DNA of 7,183 bases. Source: Armatimonadota bacterium (GTDB lineage Bacteria > Armatimonadota > Hebobacteria > Hebobacterales > WVXJ01). Location: assembly GCA_011773575.1 (NCBI GenBank), contig WVXJ01000076.1, forward strand, positions 20,300 to 27,482, read 5' to 3'. Of this stretch, positions 6,104 through 7,183 are shown piece by piece. Every line of letters begins with the position of its first letter. Position 1 is the first letter of the stretch. The notes beneath the pieces were generated by a model, which was not told the origin of the DNA, ran no database searches, and saw only the letters and a program-made list of their open reading frames with translations. Both the position numbers and the translations under genes were made by a program.

Positions 6104-7183
6104 CTAGGATCCGAGGCGGCCGCCCTTCTCTATATAGTGGCGGAGCCCGTCAAAGATCGCTCTTGCCGCGCGGGCGCGAAATTCCGGTTTGGCGAGCAGT
6201 TTCTCCTCTTCTTCGTTGTCCAGGTAGGCGACCTCTACCAATACCGCCGGCATCTTCGTCTCTCGCGTGACGACGAGCTTCTCATTGCAGATTATTCCCC
6301 CGTCATGGCGTCCCAGTTCCTCCACCATTGCCTTCTGAATCGTCTCAGCCAAAAGTCGGCTCTCCGGCCTACCGTAATAGACCTCGGTGCCGGTACGCCG
6401 CCGGGGATTGTTATTAGCATTTGCGTTGGCATGAATGGAGACGAAGATGTCAACCTCCGCGGCATTTGCTCTCTCCGGCCTCATGTACAATTCCACCTTG
6501 TAGGCCTCACGGTCCACCTTTCCCTCTTTATCCTCCACGGAGCGAAGCAGGTAATCGCCCTCTCGAGTCATAAAGACCTCAGCCCCCGCCCGTCTCAGTA
6601 TCTCTGCCAGGCGGAGAGCGACGTCAAGATTGACATCTTTTTCCAGCAATCCGGTACGACCGGGGGCGCCGGAGACGGGGCCTCCGTGACCGGGGTCCAG
6701 CATGATCTTCAATCCGGTGAGCGAGAATTCTCCCATCATCAGCCGCACCTTGTTCCCTTCCGCGGCGAGCAGGTGTCTCACCTCTTTCTTCAATTCTATC
6801 TGGAGTTCCTGCACCTCACCGGAGAAACCCGCGGTGCGCAGTTTCAATCCGGCGACAACCTCGTTGTCGGGAATCTCGGGCAGTTCCTCGAGACGGCTGG
6901 CGGATTCAAAAATCCTCACCAGAAGGGTGTTCTCTCCTACGCGCATCTGCGAGTCCACCACAGTCTGAGCGCTCAACGAAAGAGTGAATGTCACCAGTTC
7001 GTCGGAGTTGGCCTTGAAGGATATCTCCTCCAGAAACGCTTCGGGTTCAGGCGGGGCACCCGGCTGCTTGGGAATGCGTATGGACAGACGACAGCCGTCC
7101 TCCGAGATTCTGGAATAACAATCGGTCGAACGGCTCAGATCCATGACCACGCGAAGGCCGGGTTTCTTTATCTCTTGGGTGGC
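6104..7183 (-). CDS. N-acetylmuramoyl-L-alanine amidase, AMIN-like region plus Amidase_3 (5' end outside window)
   Basis: A zinc amidase that cuts the MurNAc-L-Ala bond, acting outside the cytoplasmic membrane. The reading frame is open to the window edge, so the 359 residues seen lack the true N-terminus and signal peptide; GTG 7150 is an internal codon, since the frame before it (IKKPGLRVVMDLS) reads as AMIN-domain sequence. Residues 1-38 and about 52-150 are strand-rich AMIN-like segments, which in the family bind peptidoglycan or direct the enzyme to the septum. The Amidase_3 domain (about 157-352) has MLDPGHGG (His166), GLLEKD (Glu181), SIHANA (His251) as zinc ligands, and VEVAYLDN with catalytic Glu317. 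About 18 extra residues lie between FMTREGD and RPERAN (near 211-235). The neighbour downstream is murI. AmiC-type is a fair label, but no symbol is certain. Confidence 0.92.
   Translation of the reverse strand, partial: ATQEIKKPGLRVVMDLSRSTDCYSRISEDGCRLSIRIPKQPGAPPEPEAFLEEISFKANSDELVTFTLSLSAQTVVDSQMRVGENTLLVRIFESASRLEELPEIPDNEVVAGLKLRTAGFSGEVQELQIELKKEVRHLLAAEGNKVRLMMGEFSLTGLKIMLDPGHGGPVSGAPGRTGLLEKDVNLDVALRLAEILRRAGAEVFMTREGDYLLRSVEDKEGKVDREAYKVELYMRPERANAAEVDIFVSIHANANANNNPRRRTGTEVYYGRPESRLLAETIQKAMVEELGRHDGGIICNEKLVVTRETKMPAVLVEVAYLDNEEEEKLLAKPEFRARAARAIFDGLRHYIEKGGRLGS

Noticed and set aside
6104..7150. Reading the amidase as a complete gene starting at GTG 7150.
   Set aside because: The frame stays open to the window edge with AMIN-like sequence before this codon, and an exported amidase needs a signal peptide that is absent here.

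Overview
This window is a chromosomal cell-wall and cell-division locus from a fairly GC-rich bacterium (high 50s percent GC by eye, not computed). Seven genes or gene parts run on the + strand and two on the - strand. All but one belong to peptidoglycan precursor synthesis, divisome assembly or peptidoglycan hydrolysis. No mobile element, CRISPR array, tRNA or rRNA was seen, and no gene-free stretch exceeds about 90 bases.

Left part (1-5188, + strand), a compact run of the dcw (division and cell wall) type: the 3' end of a D-Ala-D-Ala ligase gene (ddl), ftsQ/divIB, a DUF881 membrane protein, a small basic protein (DUF1290, Sbp), ftsA, a small Trp/Arg-rich DUF6504-like protein, and murG. The genes overlap or lie 15-57 bases apart with no visible promoter between them, so one transcript is likely. 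The order is unusual: ftsA is not followed by ftsZ, and murG lies downstream of ftsA instead of upstream of murC, murB and ddl.

Right part (5204-7183, - strand): an N-acetylmuramoyl-L-alanine amidase (AMIN-like region plus Amidase_3), whose 5' end lies outside the window, is followed by glutamate racemase murI. murI converges on murG with only 15 bases between the stop codons. A long imperfect hairpin spans both stops. A second, perfect 8-bp palindrome lies just upstream of the murI start.

Together the genes cover D-Glu supply (MurI), D-Ala-D-Ala synthesis (Ddl), lipid II formation (MurG), divisome assembly (FtsQ, FtsA), two conserved membrane proteins of unclear function (DUF881, Sbp) and septal or wall hydrolysis (amidase).

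Organism: DUF881 and Sbp next to division genes are typical of Firmicutes, Actinobacteria and related Terrabacteria lineages such as Armatimonadota. The AMIN-amidase/murI pairing and the odd dcw order make a deep-branching Terrabacteria member, perhaps Armatimonadota, my best guess, at low confidence. I see no wholly new system. The points most worth checking are the rearranged dcw order with its embedded DUF6504-like gene, a His-to-Gln change at a catalytic position of MurI, insertions in FtsA, and the two palindromes.
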